Of a stretch of 64,000 bases of DNA, positions 24,796 to 32,911 are shown piece by piece. The notes beneath the pieces were generated by a model. It saw only the letters and a program-made list of their open reading frames with translations. It made no database searches and had not been told where the DNA came from. Position 1 is the stretch's first letter; every line of letters begins with the position of its first letter. The translations under genes and the position numbers were made by a program. This DNA comes from JAISDD01 sp031553935 (GTDB lineage Bacteria; Bacillota; Syntrophomonadia; Syntrophomonadales; Syntrophomonadaceae). The DNA is taken from positions 21,356 to 85,355 of the forward strand of contig JAVBKS010000005.1 in NCBI GenBank assembly GCA_031553935.1. The letters are read 5' to 3'.

Positions 24796-25795
24796 AAGTA
24801 TTAGTCCTCCGGATTCGAGGATCAAAAATCAGATATGAAATATTGGCTATGGTATTGCCACAGAATACGAAAGCAGCACTAATCACTGCAATTCCAAGCA
24901 ATAAGGGGATATCTCCTCGAAGGCCTGATTCAACAGCTGCCTGCCCTAAACCGGGATAGGAAAATACTTGCTCAATCAGAACTGAGCCGCCAAAGATTTC
25001 GCTTAAAGATGCAAACTGGAGGGTTATGGCCGGAAACATGATATTTCGTAACCCATGGTGTTTAACAATTGAAACTAAGTTTTGTCCCCGAGCGCGCGCA
25101 AACACGAAATAGTCCTCAGCCATAATAGCAATCATTTTTTCCCTGGTATGAAGAGTAATATTGGCGACCCCGATAATGCTTAGGGTAAGAGCAGGTAAGA
25201 ACAAATGTTTTAAACTATCTAGTATCGTTACTTGTGATGCATTGATGCCAATGGGAACACTTAGCCCGATAGGGAAAAGCTGAAGCTGCACGGAAAACAC
25301 TATGAGTATGAGTAATGCTAGCCAAAATGGCGGGGTACTGATTAATAATAGAGCATAGCCTTTTACTAAATGGTCAATAATTTTTCCTTGGAATAAACCG
25401 GCGATAATACCCAATACAAAGCCTAAGAACCCTGAAATAATCCAGGCGGTTAGCATTAAGAGCAGTGAATTAAGCACTTTATCGGATATAACAGTGGCCA
25501 CAGCTTGCCTATAGATTAGTGAAGTGCCCATATCTCCTTTAACAAAATCCGAAAACCAATTCAGATATCTTTCATGACGAGGAACATCAAGACCAAAATA
25601 CGACTGCAATTTCTGCATGGTCTCAGCACTTATGTTATTAAAACCTATTTCACCGACATAAGCCTGAACCGGATCGATAGGAGACATGCTCACTAAAATA
25701 AAGGCAATAATGCTGACAGCAATAATGACTCCAATAAAGCGAATAAAACTGTTGAGTAAAACTCTTAATAACCTAACAGGCTTAAAAAAACTCAT
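24788..25795 (-). CDS. ABC transporter permease (DppB/NikB type)
   Basis: 335-aa permease: an N-terminal helix followed by the extracytoplasmic region (SPIDPVQAYVGEIG), then the transport domain with the coupling-loop stretch ARARGQNLVSIVKHHGLRN. Its ATG at 25795 overlaps the TGA of the binding-protein gene (ATGA), so it is coupled to it. An ATG 15 bases upstream is also in frame. Confidence 0.9.
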   Translation of the reverse strand: MSFFKPVRLLRVLLNSFIRFIGVIIAVSIIAFILVSMSPIDPVQAYVGEIGFNNISAETMQKLQSYFGLDVPRHERYLNWFSDFVKGDMGTSLIYRQAVATVISDKVLNSLLLMLTAWIISGFLGFVLGIIAGLFQGKIIDHLVKGYALLLISTPPFWLALLILIVFSVQLQLFPIGLSVPIGINASQVTILDSLKHLFLPALTLSIIGVANITLHTREKMIAIMAEDYFVFARARGQNLVSIVKHHGLRNIMFPAITLQFASLSEIFGGSVLIEQVFSYPGLGQAAVESGLRGDIPLLLGIAVISAAFVFCGNTIANISYLIFDPRIRRTNTYE

Positions 25796-27402
25796 TGTTC
25801 CCAGTACCATTGGTCGACATTATTCAAAATCGTCCAGCCATAACCATGAGGATGAATCTTTTTATCAATTAGCTGCAAATTTTCTTTTGCAAAATAAACA
25901 TGATTGATTTGTACTAGCCATACCCAAGGCGAATCGCCCATGGGTGCAACTCCTTGACTTCCGTCCCAATATACTTTGTTCCAATAAGGATAAGAGGCTT
26001 CAACCCTTGAAGCGGACAATGCCTGATCGATATAGTGATCAACTGTGGAATTGGAATAGCTTGCACGATTTTTACCAGTATAGTAATGGCTTATGAGCCC
26101 CGCCGGAGAATGCATTCCAGCTCCGAAAAGATGGGGAGTCTTATAGCAGAGGTTTTGAATTTGATCCCAGCTGGATCCAATCGGATTTACTTTTATGCCA
26201 ACATCGTGAAGCATTTCTTTTACTGCCATCACTAGGCCAGTACGAACGGAGTCGGAAGCGATGTACAGCAAGTCGAATTCCGCAGGTACCAGATTTTTTT
26301 CATAAACGCCAGCTGCATTTATTTTCCAGCCGTCGGCTTCCAAAATCGATCGGGCTTTGCTAGGATCAAAAGGTACTTGCATATTGGTATTATCCCAAGG
26401 CTCATTCTTACTATCGCTGTAGGCGACGGTTCCGTGACCCAGCAGCACATTTGCTACCAGTTTTTCTCTGTCTATGGCATAGGAAATCGCTTGACGGAGA
26501 GCACGTTCAGCTGTTACGTTGTTACCGGCAGGCAGACTATTGCCGTTAGAATTAATGGCAGTATGATTTCCAGCCAGGATACAGGGCATATTAATACCGC
26601 GGATGTCAACCGAGGGAAAAGACAAAATTTTGTAACCATCAATCGAATTAGCTGTATAATGAGGCGCAGTATATGCTACATCAATTTGTCCAGATTTTGC
26701 AGCTGCATAAGAAGCATCTTCGGACATAAAAACAATAGTGACCTTTTTAATTTTGGGTGCTTCGCCATAATAGTTCGGATTGGCTTCCAAAATGACTTGT
26801 TCACCTTTATCCCATTGGGAAAGCAAGTATCGCCCTGAACCAATTGGTTTTCGTCCGTATGTTTCGGCGTTATAAGCATGTTCTGGAACAATACCTATTA
26901 CTGCGGCCAAGTAAGCGAAAGGAGAATAAGGGCGTTTCAAGTGAAAAACCACGCGCTGATCGCTTACGACTTCAACCGAATCTAACATAGATAGATCGGT
27001 CTCTGTTACTTGCAGGAGAGCATTATTGTAGGTAAAAGCTACATCAGAGGCTTTTAAAGGGGCATCATCACTAAATTTTATATCGGGTTTAATGTCGAAA
27101 GTCCAGGTCAGCCCATCTGAGGATATCGAATAACTGCTAGCTAGATCATACCCGATAGTCAAATCATCATTAGTACGCAGCAAAGTACTTTGAATTAGTG
27201 GATCGTGAGTGTGTTCACCGGCAGCCCATCCCATTATAGGATCAAAGCCTGATTGAGGCTCTGAATTCTTATCCATGGTTATCACAATAGCATCACTGCT
27301 TGATGCAGGGGAGACGTTTCGCTTAGTGCAACCAGGAATAATTAGCAGCAAAGAGATAATTAAACAAAGACTCAAAGGCAAAAAATATGGTTTTCTTCTC
27401 AA
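25792..27402 (-). CDS. ABC transporter substrate-binding lipoprotein (nickel/peptide family)
   Basis: 536-aa family 5 binding protein. The signal peptide ends in a lipobox (LLIIPGCTKR), so it is anchored outside the membrane. Typical motifs include SDDAPLKASDVAFTYNNAL, ALRQAISYAIDREKLV and a tyrosine/tryptophan-rich C-terminus. The start is a TTG at 27402 with AGGAG eight bases upstream; the frame further upstream runs through the leader hairpin. Substrate (nickel chelate, peptide or other) cannot be decided. Confidence 0.9.
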   Translation of the reverse strand: MRRKPYFLPLSLCLIISLLLIIPGCTKRNVSPASSSDAIVITMDKNSEPQSGFDPIMGWAAGEHTHDPLIQSTLLRTNDDLTIGYDLASSYSISSDGLTWTFDIKPDIKFSDDAPLKASDVAFTYNNALLQVTETDLSMLDSVEVVSDQRVVFHLKRPYSPFAYLAAVIGIVPEHAYNAETYGRKPIGSGRYLLSQWDKGEQVILEANPNYYGEAPKIKKVTIVFMSEDASYAAAKSGQIDVAYTAPHYTANSIDGYKILSFPSVDIRGINMPCILAGNHTAINSNGNSLPAGNNVTAERALRQAISYAIDREKLVANVLLGHGTVAYSDSKNEPWDNTNMQVPFDPSKARSILEADGWKINAAGVYEKNLVPAEFDLLYIASDSVRTGLVMAVKEMLHDVGIKVNPIGSSWDQIQNLCYKTPHLFGAGMHSPAGLISHYYTGKNRASYSNSTVDHYIDQALSASRVEASYPYWNKVYWDGSQGVAPMGDSPWVWLVQINHVYFAKENLQLIDKKIHPHGYGWTILNNVDQWYWEQ

Positions 27403-27434
27403 AAAAAGCACTCCTTTATTTATGTTATCCAAAT

Positions 27435-27488
27435 AAAAAAAGATTGGAAATTCCAACCTTCTTGGTGAGTGCGCGTCTTGCGCAATTA
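27435..27488 (-). promoter_or_regulatory. Possible attenuator in the ABC operon leader
   Basis: On the reverse strand the leader has a short hairpin TGCGCAAGACGCGCA, then CACCAAGAAGGTTGG, then an inverted repeat (27441-27459; arms AGGTTGGAA and TTCCAATCT) running straight into TTTTTTATTT. The GGTTGG segment can pair either with the upstream CCAA or with the downstream TTCCAATC, which is the layout of a terminator/antiterminator switch. No known riboswitch class was recognised. Confidence 0.45.
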
Positions 27489-27521
27489 TTTATGAAAATG
27501 TAATTAAATAGGGCACGCCAA

Positions 27522-27538
27522 GTGTATTTCATATACAC
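27522..27538 (-). promoter_or_regulatory. Inverted repeat just downstream of the ABC operon start site
   Basis: GTGTAT-TTCAT-ATACAC, perfect 6-bp arms, beginning a few bases after the expected transcription start. It could be a repressor operator or the first hairpin of a structured leader. Confidence 0.5.
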
Positions 27539-27548
27539 ATTATTTGTA

Positions 27549-27577
27549 ATAATACCGTAATGAATTCATACTGTCAA
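27549..27577 (-). promoter_or_regulatory. Promoter of the ABC transporter operon
   Basis: On the reverse strand perfect TTGACA (27572-27577), 17 bases, TATTAT (27549-27554). It would give a leader of about 140 bases before the TTG start at 27402. Confidence 0.7.
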
Positions 27578-27700
27578 TAATTTGTATATGCATTTTTCGT
27601 TTGTGCATTTATCTTTTTGAAGTGAGATAGTATCATTAATTTGATAGGGATAATAATAATTGCTTATAAAGCAAATTTAAAAAAATTTAAGGAGGCTTTC

Positions 27701-28171
27701 ATGACAGAGCAACCTAGATCCAGCAATTGTTTTCTTTGCGGCAGAGACAATTTACACGGCCTTAAGCTAACTTGGCACTCCGATTTCGATAAAATGCAAG
27801 TGTGGACAGAAGCGGAGATTGCTGAACATTTTAATGGATTTGATGGAATAGTTCATGGCGGAATCATAGCAGCATTATTGGATGAGACTGCCTGTAGAGC
27901 CGTTGCACTGCAAGAAAAGGAATTGTACTTTCTTGACCCAAGTTTTGTTACCGGGGGTATTGATATAAAATATCACCATCCGACTCCAACCTGCACCCCA
28001 ATAAGAGTAATTTCTTGGATAAAGAAATCCACACCTAAGTATTATGTAAATGAAGCTAAAATTGAATTGCTCGATGGAACTGTAACCGCAACGGCTAAAG
28101 CACTGATGATCAGGATCGATAAAGAGTTCAAGAACAAGCACTTTAAATCAAGCAAATCACCGTATCAATAG
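27701..28171 (+). CDS. PaaI-like hotdog thioesterase
   Basis: 156-aa hotdog-fold protein. The catalytic region is FDGIVHGGIIAALLDETACR, typical of the PaaI/YbgC-like acyl-CoA thioesterases, and an N-terminal SNCFLCGRDN supplies a Cys-x-x-Cys pair often seen in this subgroup. The ATG at 27701 follows AAGGAGG. It diverges from the ABC operon. A paralog without the cysteine pair is encoded at 55064-55540. Confidence 0.85.
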   Translation: MTEQPRSSNCFLCGRDNLHGLKLTWHSDFDKMQVWTEAEIAEHFNGFDGIVHGGIIAALLDETACRAVALQEKELYFLDPSFVTGGIDIKYHHPTPTCTPIRVISWIKKSTPKYYVNEAKIELLDGTVTATAKALMIRIDKEFKNKHFKSSKSPYQ

Positions 28172-28376
28172 AAGTTTATTACAATTTTTTATGCACATAT
28201 TCTGGGGAGGATTTGAAGAAACATGATTTAAGAATTTGATTATGACTTTATCTTCTAGGCACGAATACTAACTTGAACAGGGTATTTCTGGGTTAACGAT
28301 AAGTGATGTCTCACTAGATATATGAATTTGAAGCATCTCAATTATCAAAATCTATGTTAGGGATGATGGATGTGGT

Positions 28377-29387
28377 CTAGTCGCCGATGATGAGGTCGAA
28401 ATTATCTAGTATGGCTAAAAGCCTGAAATTGATGTCTTCATTAATGGCTTTGTGCTCTATCCAACTGTCACTTAAACTATAACAGTTAATTAAAAGGTTA
28501 TAGTTATTATGATTGAAACTATCAAGGGTTACCAACATTTTATTGGGTTCAAGCTGGGGATGAGAAGACAACATTTTCTTAATCTCATTGATACAATTCT
28601 CCAAAACAGGCCGGGGGGTTTTAGTGCTAATACTGATTGTATAAGTAATATGTCTTTTGCCGGAACTGGAGTAATTAGTGATCGGCTCGTTAGCTAATGT
28701 AGAGTTGGGAACAGTTACAACGGCCTCAGTAAATGACCTGACCCTGGTACTGCGAAAAGTTATATCTGTTACAAAACCCTCAGCGCTCGGGGTTGAAATA
28801 AGGTCACCTATTTTAAATGGTTTTTCCATAATTATTACAACACCGCCAAAGATATTGGCAATTGCATCTTTGGCAGCTAAGGCAAAGGCTAAGCCCCCTA
28901 AGCCTAAACCGGCAACGAAACCATTAACATCATAACCCCATTCCTTGGCAATAATAACCAGAGCAAAGGCTAAGACCAATAGCCTAAGAGTTTTCGAAAA
29001 GAAGGCGATAATGTCATTGTCTATCCTATAATAGTGCTTCATTTCATCAGCAAAAACCGAGTGATTTCCGCAGAGATTATATAGTGCCCAAGTGATTGCT
29101 ATAATAAATAAGGAGCGATAGAGCTTAGCGAACACTATGATTACATTTTCGCTTATTGGCAGATAGCGAAAAGCTAAATAGACGCCACTGGCAATAACGA
29201 TTAAACTAACCGGCTTTATAAGTGCAGCTAACATATGCTCGTCAATCTCATCGGCAGAATGTCTTGCACGCCGAAAAATTACTTTGGCTAAAAGTAAAGA
29301 AATAAGCTTATTTATGACTAAGGTGGCAAGTATAATAGTAGAAAACCAAACTAGAGGTTCCATATACAATTGCAAAATGTTAATCAT
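28377..29387 (-). CDS. MscS-family mechanosensitive channel
   Basis: 336-aa membrane protein with four or so N-terminal helices, a pore-lining helix rich in Gly/Ala (GLGLGGLAFALAAKDAIANI) and a cytoplasmic beta domain (GDLISTPSAEGFVTDITFRS). Opens on membrane tension to release solutes under hypo-osmotic shock. The ATG at 29387 follows AGGAGG; the upstream extension has no SD. Stands alone. Confidence 0.92.
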   Translation of the reverse strand: MINILQLYMEPLVWFSTIILATLVINKLISLLLAKVIFRRARHSADEIDEHMLAALIKPVSLIVIASGVYLAFRYLPISENVIIVFAKLYRSLFIIAITWALYNLCGNHSVFADEMKHYYRIDNDIIAFFSKTLRLLVLAFALVIIAKEWGYDVNGFVAGLGLGGLAFALAAKDAIANIFGGVVIIMEKPFKIGDLISTPSAEGFVTDITFRSTRVRSFTEAVVTVPNSTLANEPITNYSSSGKRHITYTISISTKTPRPVLENCINEIKKMLSSHPQLEPNKMLVTLDSFNHNNYNLLINCYSLSDSWIEHKAINEDINFRLLAILDNFDLIIGD

Positions 29388-29525
29388 TTTCCTTACCCTC
29401 CTATTATCAAGAGATTTCAAGTTTTTTTATTGCTTAGCTGTCTTATTTAAAACGGCATAAGTTTATAGTTAGATCCTTGGACGCATAATTACTTTGAAAT
29501 ATACCAATGCGAGAGCAAAGATTAT

Positions 29526-29921
29526 TTATTTTGAAGGTTTAGAGCGCTTCTGCTTATCGGCTATTTTTTCTTCCCGAGCTCTTAAAACGTACAATAGTAT
29601 TGACCTGATGGTTTCATTAGGAAGCGGTTGATTGAGTGGGAATTGGATAGTTCCCTTGGAAATTTTGTATTGCTGAAGCGCTTCTAAATGAGCATTGATT
29701 GCTTCTGGGCCGGGATAAAAGCCGAGGTGGTTTTTAAAGGCGGCAAAATGAACCAGGTTTCCGTGCCAAGCAAAAGTTGGCATCTGATAAGATATCTTCT
29801 CTTCAGCTTGGGGAATAACTTCCTTGATCAGTGAACGTAGATTATTCAGTTTATCTTGAATTCCCAGCGGAAACCTTAGTATATACTCATCGATATTGAC
29901 GAATTCGACTTTCTTATCCAT
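29526..29921 (-). CDS. DUF1801 / iron chaperone-like protein
   Basis: 131-aa cytoplasmic protein of the YdhG/YdeI-like DUF1801 family: ISYQMPTFAWHGNLVHFAAF, HLGFYPGPEAI and KGTIQFPLNQPLP. Relatives resemble frataxin in fold; molecular role is not settled. It lies 14 bases downstream of the nuclease gene on the same strand and may be co-transcribed. Confidence 0.85.
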   Translation of the reverse strand: MDKKVEFVNIDEYILRFPLGIQDKLNNLRSLIKEVIPQAEEKISYQMPTFAWHGNLVHFAAFKNHLGFYPGPEAINAHLEALQQYKISKGTIQFPLNQPLPNETIRSILLYVLRAREEKIADKQKRSKPSK

Positions 29922-29935
29922 CTTAATCCTCTCTA

Positions 29936-30703
29936 TTATAGTTTACTTTTTCGAAAGCCTGCGGCTTCAGCTTCTTTTTCTGAGGTAAAGTACTCTTCGG
30001 CAACGGTTTGGTCATAATACCTGCCTCCAGGAACATGGTATATTTTCTCACCTTTACTATTGATATTGCCTTTAATATCTCCGGTATGTTCTGGTACAGC
30101 GGTATTTAATTGATAAGACCATAATCCGGCTTGGGTTTCCCGAGCTTCAGCAGCAAACTTCGTAAATAACTCCGCATATCTGACATCGGGCGGGTAAGTG
30201 GCCACTTGAGCATAGCCTGCCAGAATCAACTTGCTGTTATACATCGAATTACGGATTTGATCTGAATCATCTAAGCTGGTAGGCTGGTCAAGCCACACAT
30301 AACGTAACAAGCGGCCATAGCGATCGGTTTCAGAGACATCCTTTTGTAAATAAACTATCTGATTTTCTTTAAGCTGGGAATCGGTGTATTCGCTTGCCTT
30401 TTTACCATAATCCGTGTTTCTATTTGGATCTGGATGAACTGACTCCGGGGTATCGACAAGTATTAAGCGCACTCTTTTTTCTTCATTACCGACTTTGACA
30501 ATTAAGGTATCACCATCCACGACCCTAACCAAGGTTGCGGATTCCAACAGGCCAGGACGGGGAGCTTCATTTGTTGACGGCGAACATGAAAATATTGCAA
30601 AAGACAATACTATTAAACAAAGGTAAACAAAAATCTTTTTTTCATGCAAAAGCAAAGCAATAGACCTCTTAATTAATGTAATAAACAACATAAGTCTACC
30701 CAT
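29936..30703 (-). CDS. Thermonuclease-family (SNase-like) lipoprotein
   Basis: 255-aa protein with a hydrophobic N-terminus ending in a lipobox (FAIFSCSPS). A staphylococcal-nuclease OB-fold domain follows: VRVVDGDTLIVKVGNEEKRV, VRLILVDTPES and ETDRYGRLLRYVWL, keeping the arginines and acidic residues of the active site. A C-terminal segment ends in KIYHVPGGRYYDQT, a pattern seen in related excalibur-like tails. Likely a cell-surface nuclease. The start is ambiguous: ATG at 30703 lacks a clear SD, while TTG at 30655 has GAGGT. Confidence 0.85.
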   Translation of the reverse strand: MGRLMLFITLIKRSIALLLHEKKIFVYLCLIVLSFAIFSCSPSTNEAPRPGLLESATLVRVVDGDTLIVKVGNEEKRVRLILVDTPESVHPDPNRNTDYGKKASEYTDSQLKENQIVYLQKDVSETDRYGRLLRYVWLDQPTSLDDSDQIRNSMYNSKLILAGYAQVATYPPDVRYAELFTKFAAEARETQAGLWSYQLNTAVPEHTGDIKGNINSKGEKIYHVPGGRYYDQTVAEEYFTSEKEAEAAGFRKSKL

Positions 30704-30918
30704 AAACTGCGGCAGGCGTCAATAATATTATAGTAATGAATAAAGTGATGAAAAGCTATTGCGCATTACAGTTGCATAAAATTTATGGCTAGTGACGAAA
30801 AAGAATTCACCAATAAACTAACAAAATAGGACCCGAAGAAGTAAAATTAAAGGAGATCGAAGCAGTGGGTCAATTGACTGGATTAACGCAAAACTAATTC
30901 CAAAAGGTGGGAACAATA

Positions 30919-31452
30919 ATGGCAAAAAAGGCTCGTAAAATGCTCGGTGATGTAAATGCCCCGGTAACAGTAACGCTTATGCGCTTAATTGACACCCAGA
31001 ATAAAACAACCATCAGTAATTGGTGCCTAAGCTACGCCGAAGCGAACATTCTGCCGATATTTGAGAAACACTGTCCCAACGATGAACGTCCTCGAAACGC
31101 CTTAAAGGCTGCTCGTGAATATTTAGAAGGACATGTAAAGTTAGCCGCGGTCAAAAAAACTATGCTAAGTGAATGCCAGGCAGCAGCGCGTGAGCTTGAA
31201 GATAACCCTATTGCCCAAGCAGCTGCTCGTGCGTGTGGGCTTGGAGCTGCTGTAGTTCATACCCTGACCCATTCCTTAGGGTTATACTTTTATAGTGCAG
31301 CAGCCATTGCCTATGACCGCGTTGGAGTAAATGAAAGCCCCGATGTATATTACGAAATTGCCGAAGAAGTATGCAGAAACATGACCGCAGCTCTAAAAGC
31401 AGTCGCTGTAGAGAACGAAACTAACCCGGCAAAGATTAAATGGAGTTGTTAG
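30919..31452 (+). CDS. Putative immunity protein (Imm-5-like)
   Basis: 177-aa mostly helical protein. The pattern DERPRNALKAAREYLEGHVK followed by alanine-rich helices with ARACGLGAAVVHTLTHSLGL matches proteins annotated as putative immunity proteins with an Imm-5-like domain. No toxin gene is adjacent, so what it would protect against is unknown. The ATG at 30919 has AAAGGTGG upstream. A small hairpin with a T-run candidate follows at about 31488-31515. Confidence 0.65.
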   Translation: MAKKARKMLGDVNAPVTVTLMRLIDTQNKTTISNWCLSYAEANILPIFEKHCPNDERPRNALKAAREYLEGHVKLAAVKKTMLSECQAAARELEDNPIAQAAARACGLGAAVVHTLTHSLGLYFYSAAAIAYDRVGVNESPDVYYEIAEEVCRNMTAALKAVAVENETNPAKIKWSC

Positions 31453-31692
31453 TTTAGCCGGTATCGTAATACTTGACGATTTTACTGCAAAGGTATTATT
31501 CTTTGCGTAAAAAACATTTATTCAATTCTGCGTCTTTTTTGCAGGTTGCTATGCATTTATTAATAAAAAAATAGTGAGCAGAACTCATTTTCAAAGATTA
31601 GAGAAATGTTTTGCACTGGTTTAATCTTTAGGTAAGCTGTGCTGAATTGCATGCAACAGTAAAGCTAGTTGAATTGATGGGAGGAAAAAAGT

Positions 31693-31914
31693 ATGGCAAT
31701 AACTAGCATACCCATCGGCAGTGAATTAGTAGTAAGGGTTCAAAATGATGCCGGAACTGGATATTTAGCACGTCGTTATCAAGATGTAAAGCCAAATGCC
31801 AGTGATGCAGATGTATATGATGTTGCTAACGGGCCAAATGGTTTAGCAAGATTGCAAAACCGAGCGCTAATCTCAGTTATTCGCAGCAATGACTACGAAA
31901 TCCAAGATAGCTAG
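31693..31914 (+). CDS. DUF1659 domain-containing protein
   Basis: 73-aa protein of the DUF1659 family, with PIGSELVVRVQNDAG and NRALISVIRSNDYEIQ. Function unknown. In many Clostridia it is paired with a DUF2922 gene and a YvrJ gene, exactly as here. ATG with GGGAGG upstream. Confidence 0.9.
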   Translation: MAITSIPIGSELVVRVQNDAGTGYLARRYQDVKPNASDADVYDVANGPNGLARLQNRALISVIRSNDYEIQDS

Positions 31915-31950
31915 TTTTCTATTAATATCCGAAGAGAAGGAGGAGAAAGC

Positions 31951-32169
31951 ATGGCAAAGGTTCTTGAGATGACATTTTCAACGGAATTAGGCAGGTCTCG
32001 GACTATCAGAGTAATCGATGTAAAAGATAGTATTACCGGTGCAGAAGTTACAGCCTGTATGGATAATATATTAGCAAAGAATATATTCAGCGGCAGCGGC
32101 GGCGAACTTACCGGTAAAGCTCGAGCCCAGATAATAACAACCAGTTCCAGTGATTTGACATTAGTGTAG
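31951..32169 (+). CDS. DUF2922 domain-containing protein
   Basis: 72-aa protein of the DUF2922 family: KVLEMTFSTELGRSRTIRVI and a C-terminal ARAQIITTSSSDLTLV. Function unknown. It lies 36 bases after DUF1659 with its own strong SD (AAGGAGGAG), so the two are an operon. Confidence 0.9.
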   Translation: MAKVLEMTFSTELGRSRTIRVIDVKDSITGAEVTACMDNILAKNIFSGSGGELTGKARAQIITTSSSDLTLV

Positions 32170-32198
32170 CGAGAAAGAAACCCTTAAGGGTTTGAGGA

Positions 32199-32239
32199 AG
32201 TCGGGAAAGGGTGTTACACTCCCTTTCCCGACTGCATAA
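32199..32239 (+). terminator. Terminator after DUF2922
   Basis: Perfect 13-bp stem AGTCGGGAAAGGG / CCCTTTCCCGACT, nine-base loop, then GCATAAAAAA. The A-rich tail on this strand is weaker than a T-run, so it may serve only partly. Confidence 0.55.
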
Positions 32240-32345
32240 AAAATTCATCTGCTGTGTTGGCGTCGGCGCCCGGCGATCTCTAAGTATTCTATACTTCCTT
32301 GACTGCTGGCTTCTGGTCGCCTTGCATTTGAATCTTTTTACGCTA
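32240..32345. repeat. GC-rich structured intergenic element
   Basis: Locally GC-rich and unlike its surroundings. It contains GGCGTCGGCGCCCGGCG, the inverted repeat AAGTAT-TCT-ATACTT (32282-32296), and a GGCGA / TCGCC pair enclosing it. No second copy is in this window. The composition suggests a dispersed intergenic repeat, which only a whole-genome search can confirm. Confidence 0.35.
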
Positions 32346-32415
32346 GTCAGAGGTTTTAGGGAGTCAGGGAGGTTTCGTAACCATTAGACTGATTTGGTGC
32401 AAGGGGGGCTATTTA

Positions 32416-32562
32416 ATGGAAGAACTCTTTGGTATCATTGCCAATGTTGGATTTCCAATTGCCGTAGCGGTGTTTCTACTGGTTCGCATTGAAAGTCGCC
32501 TGGAAAACCTAGCGGTGGCGATAAGTGAGCTGCGAGAAGCAATTGTATTATTGAAACGCTGA
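32416..32562 (+). CDS. YvrJ family protein
   Basis: 48-aa protein read by hand: MEELFGIIANVGFPIAVAVF, then LLVRIESRLENLAVAISEL and a short tail. One membrane helix followed by an amphipathic helix is the YvrJ pattern. SD AAGGGGGG lies six or more bases upstream of the ATG. It completes the DUF1659-DUF2922-YvrJ set, with 246 bases and a hairpin between it and DUF2922. Function unknown. Confidence 0.9.
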   Translation: MEELFGIIANVGFPIAVAVFLLVRIESRLENLAVAISELREAIVLLKR

Positions 32563-32587
32563 AGCGCATAATCTAATATTTCATGAC

Positions 32588-32626
32588 AAAACCCTCTGCA
32601 AACTCAATTTTTGCGAGGGTTTTTTG
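32588..32626 (+). terminator. Terminator between yvrJ and the AgrD-like gene
   Basis: AAACCCTC(T)GCAAA and TTTGCGAGGGTTT form a stem with one bulge, ending in TTTTTT. It ends the yvrJ transcript and may act on the convergent peptide gene as well. Confidence 0.7.
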
Positions 32627-32657
32627 ACAATTCTTAGTTTAATAAAAAGTCGCGAAC

Positions 32658-32801
32658 CTAGAACTTCCGTAATTTCTTCGCGCTATCCGGTAATTTTGGC
32701 TGATGTATGACTATTACGCATGTGGAATTTGCGTTGGCAGTTGTAATAAATAAAGCGAGACTAGCCATCATTGTGCCCAATTTGACTATAAGTTTTTGCA
32801 T
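32658..32801 (-). CDS. AgrD-like cyclic lactone autoinducer peptide precursor
   Basis: 47-aa peptide read by hand: MQKLIVKLGTMMASLALFIT, then TANANSTCVIVIHQPKLPDS and AKKLRKF. The layout is that of clostridial AgrD: an amphipathic leader, a central cysteine (in NSTCVIVIHQP) that would form the thiolactone, and a charged C-terminal recognition tail with PxLPxxAKKLRKF. SD AAAGGAGG lies six bases before the ATG. In Agr systems AgrB processes the peptide and a histidine kinase senses it. No agrB, agrC or agrA is beside it. Confidence 0.85.
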   Translation of the reverse strand: MQKLIVKLGTMMASLALFITTANANSTCVIVIHQPKLPDSAKKLRKF

Positions 32802-32911
32802 CTGCTTTCCTCCTTTCATTCCGTGTCTAATCTAGTTACATTAATGTGTATTTGTTAAGCAGTTAATTTAACATATTATGACTCACACCGGGTTAAAAAT
32901 GGGCTGTTCGG

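Noticed and set aside
26377..26838. 153-codon frame antisense to the ABC binding protein
   Set aside because: Shadow frame without SD or family match.
30865..30897. Ten-codon frame with a good SD before the immunity-like gene
   Set aside because: A leader peptide is possible, but the sequence has no run of one amino acid and no attenuator hairpin.
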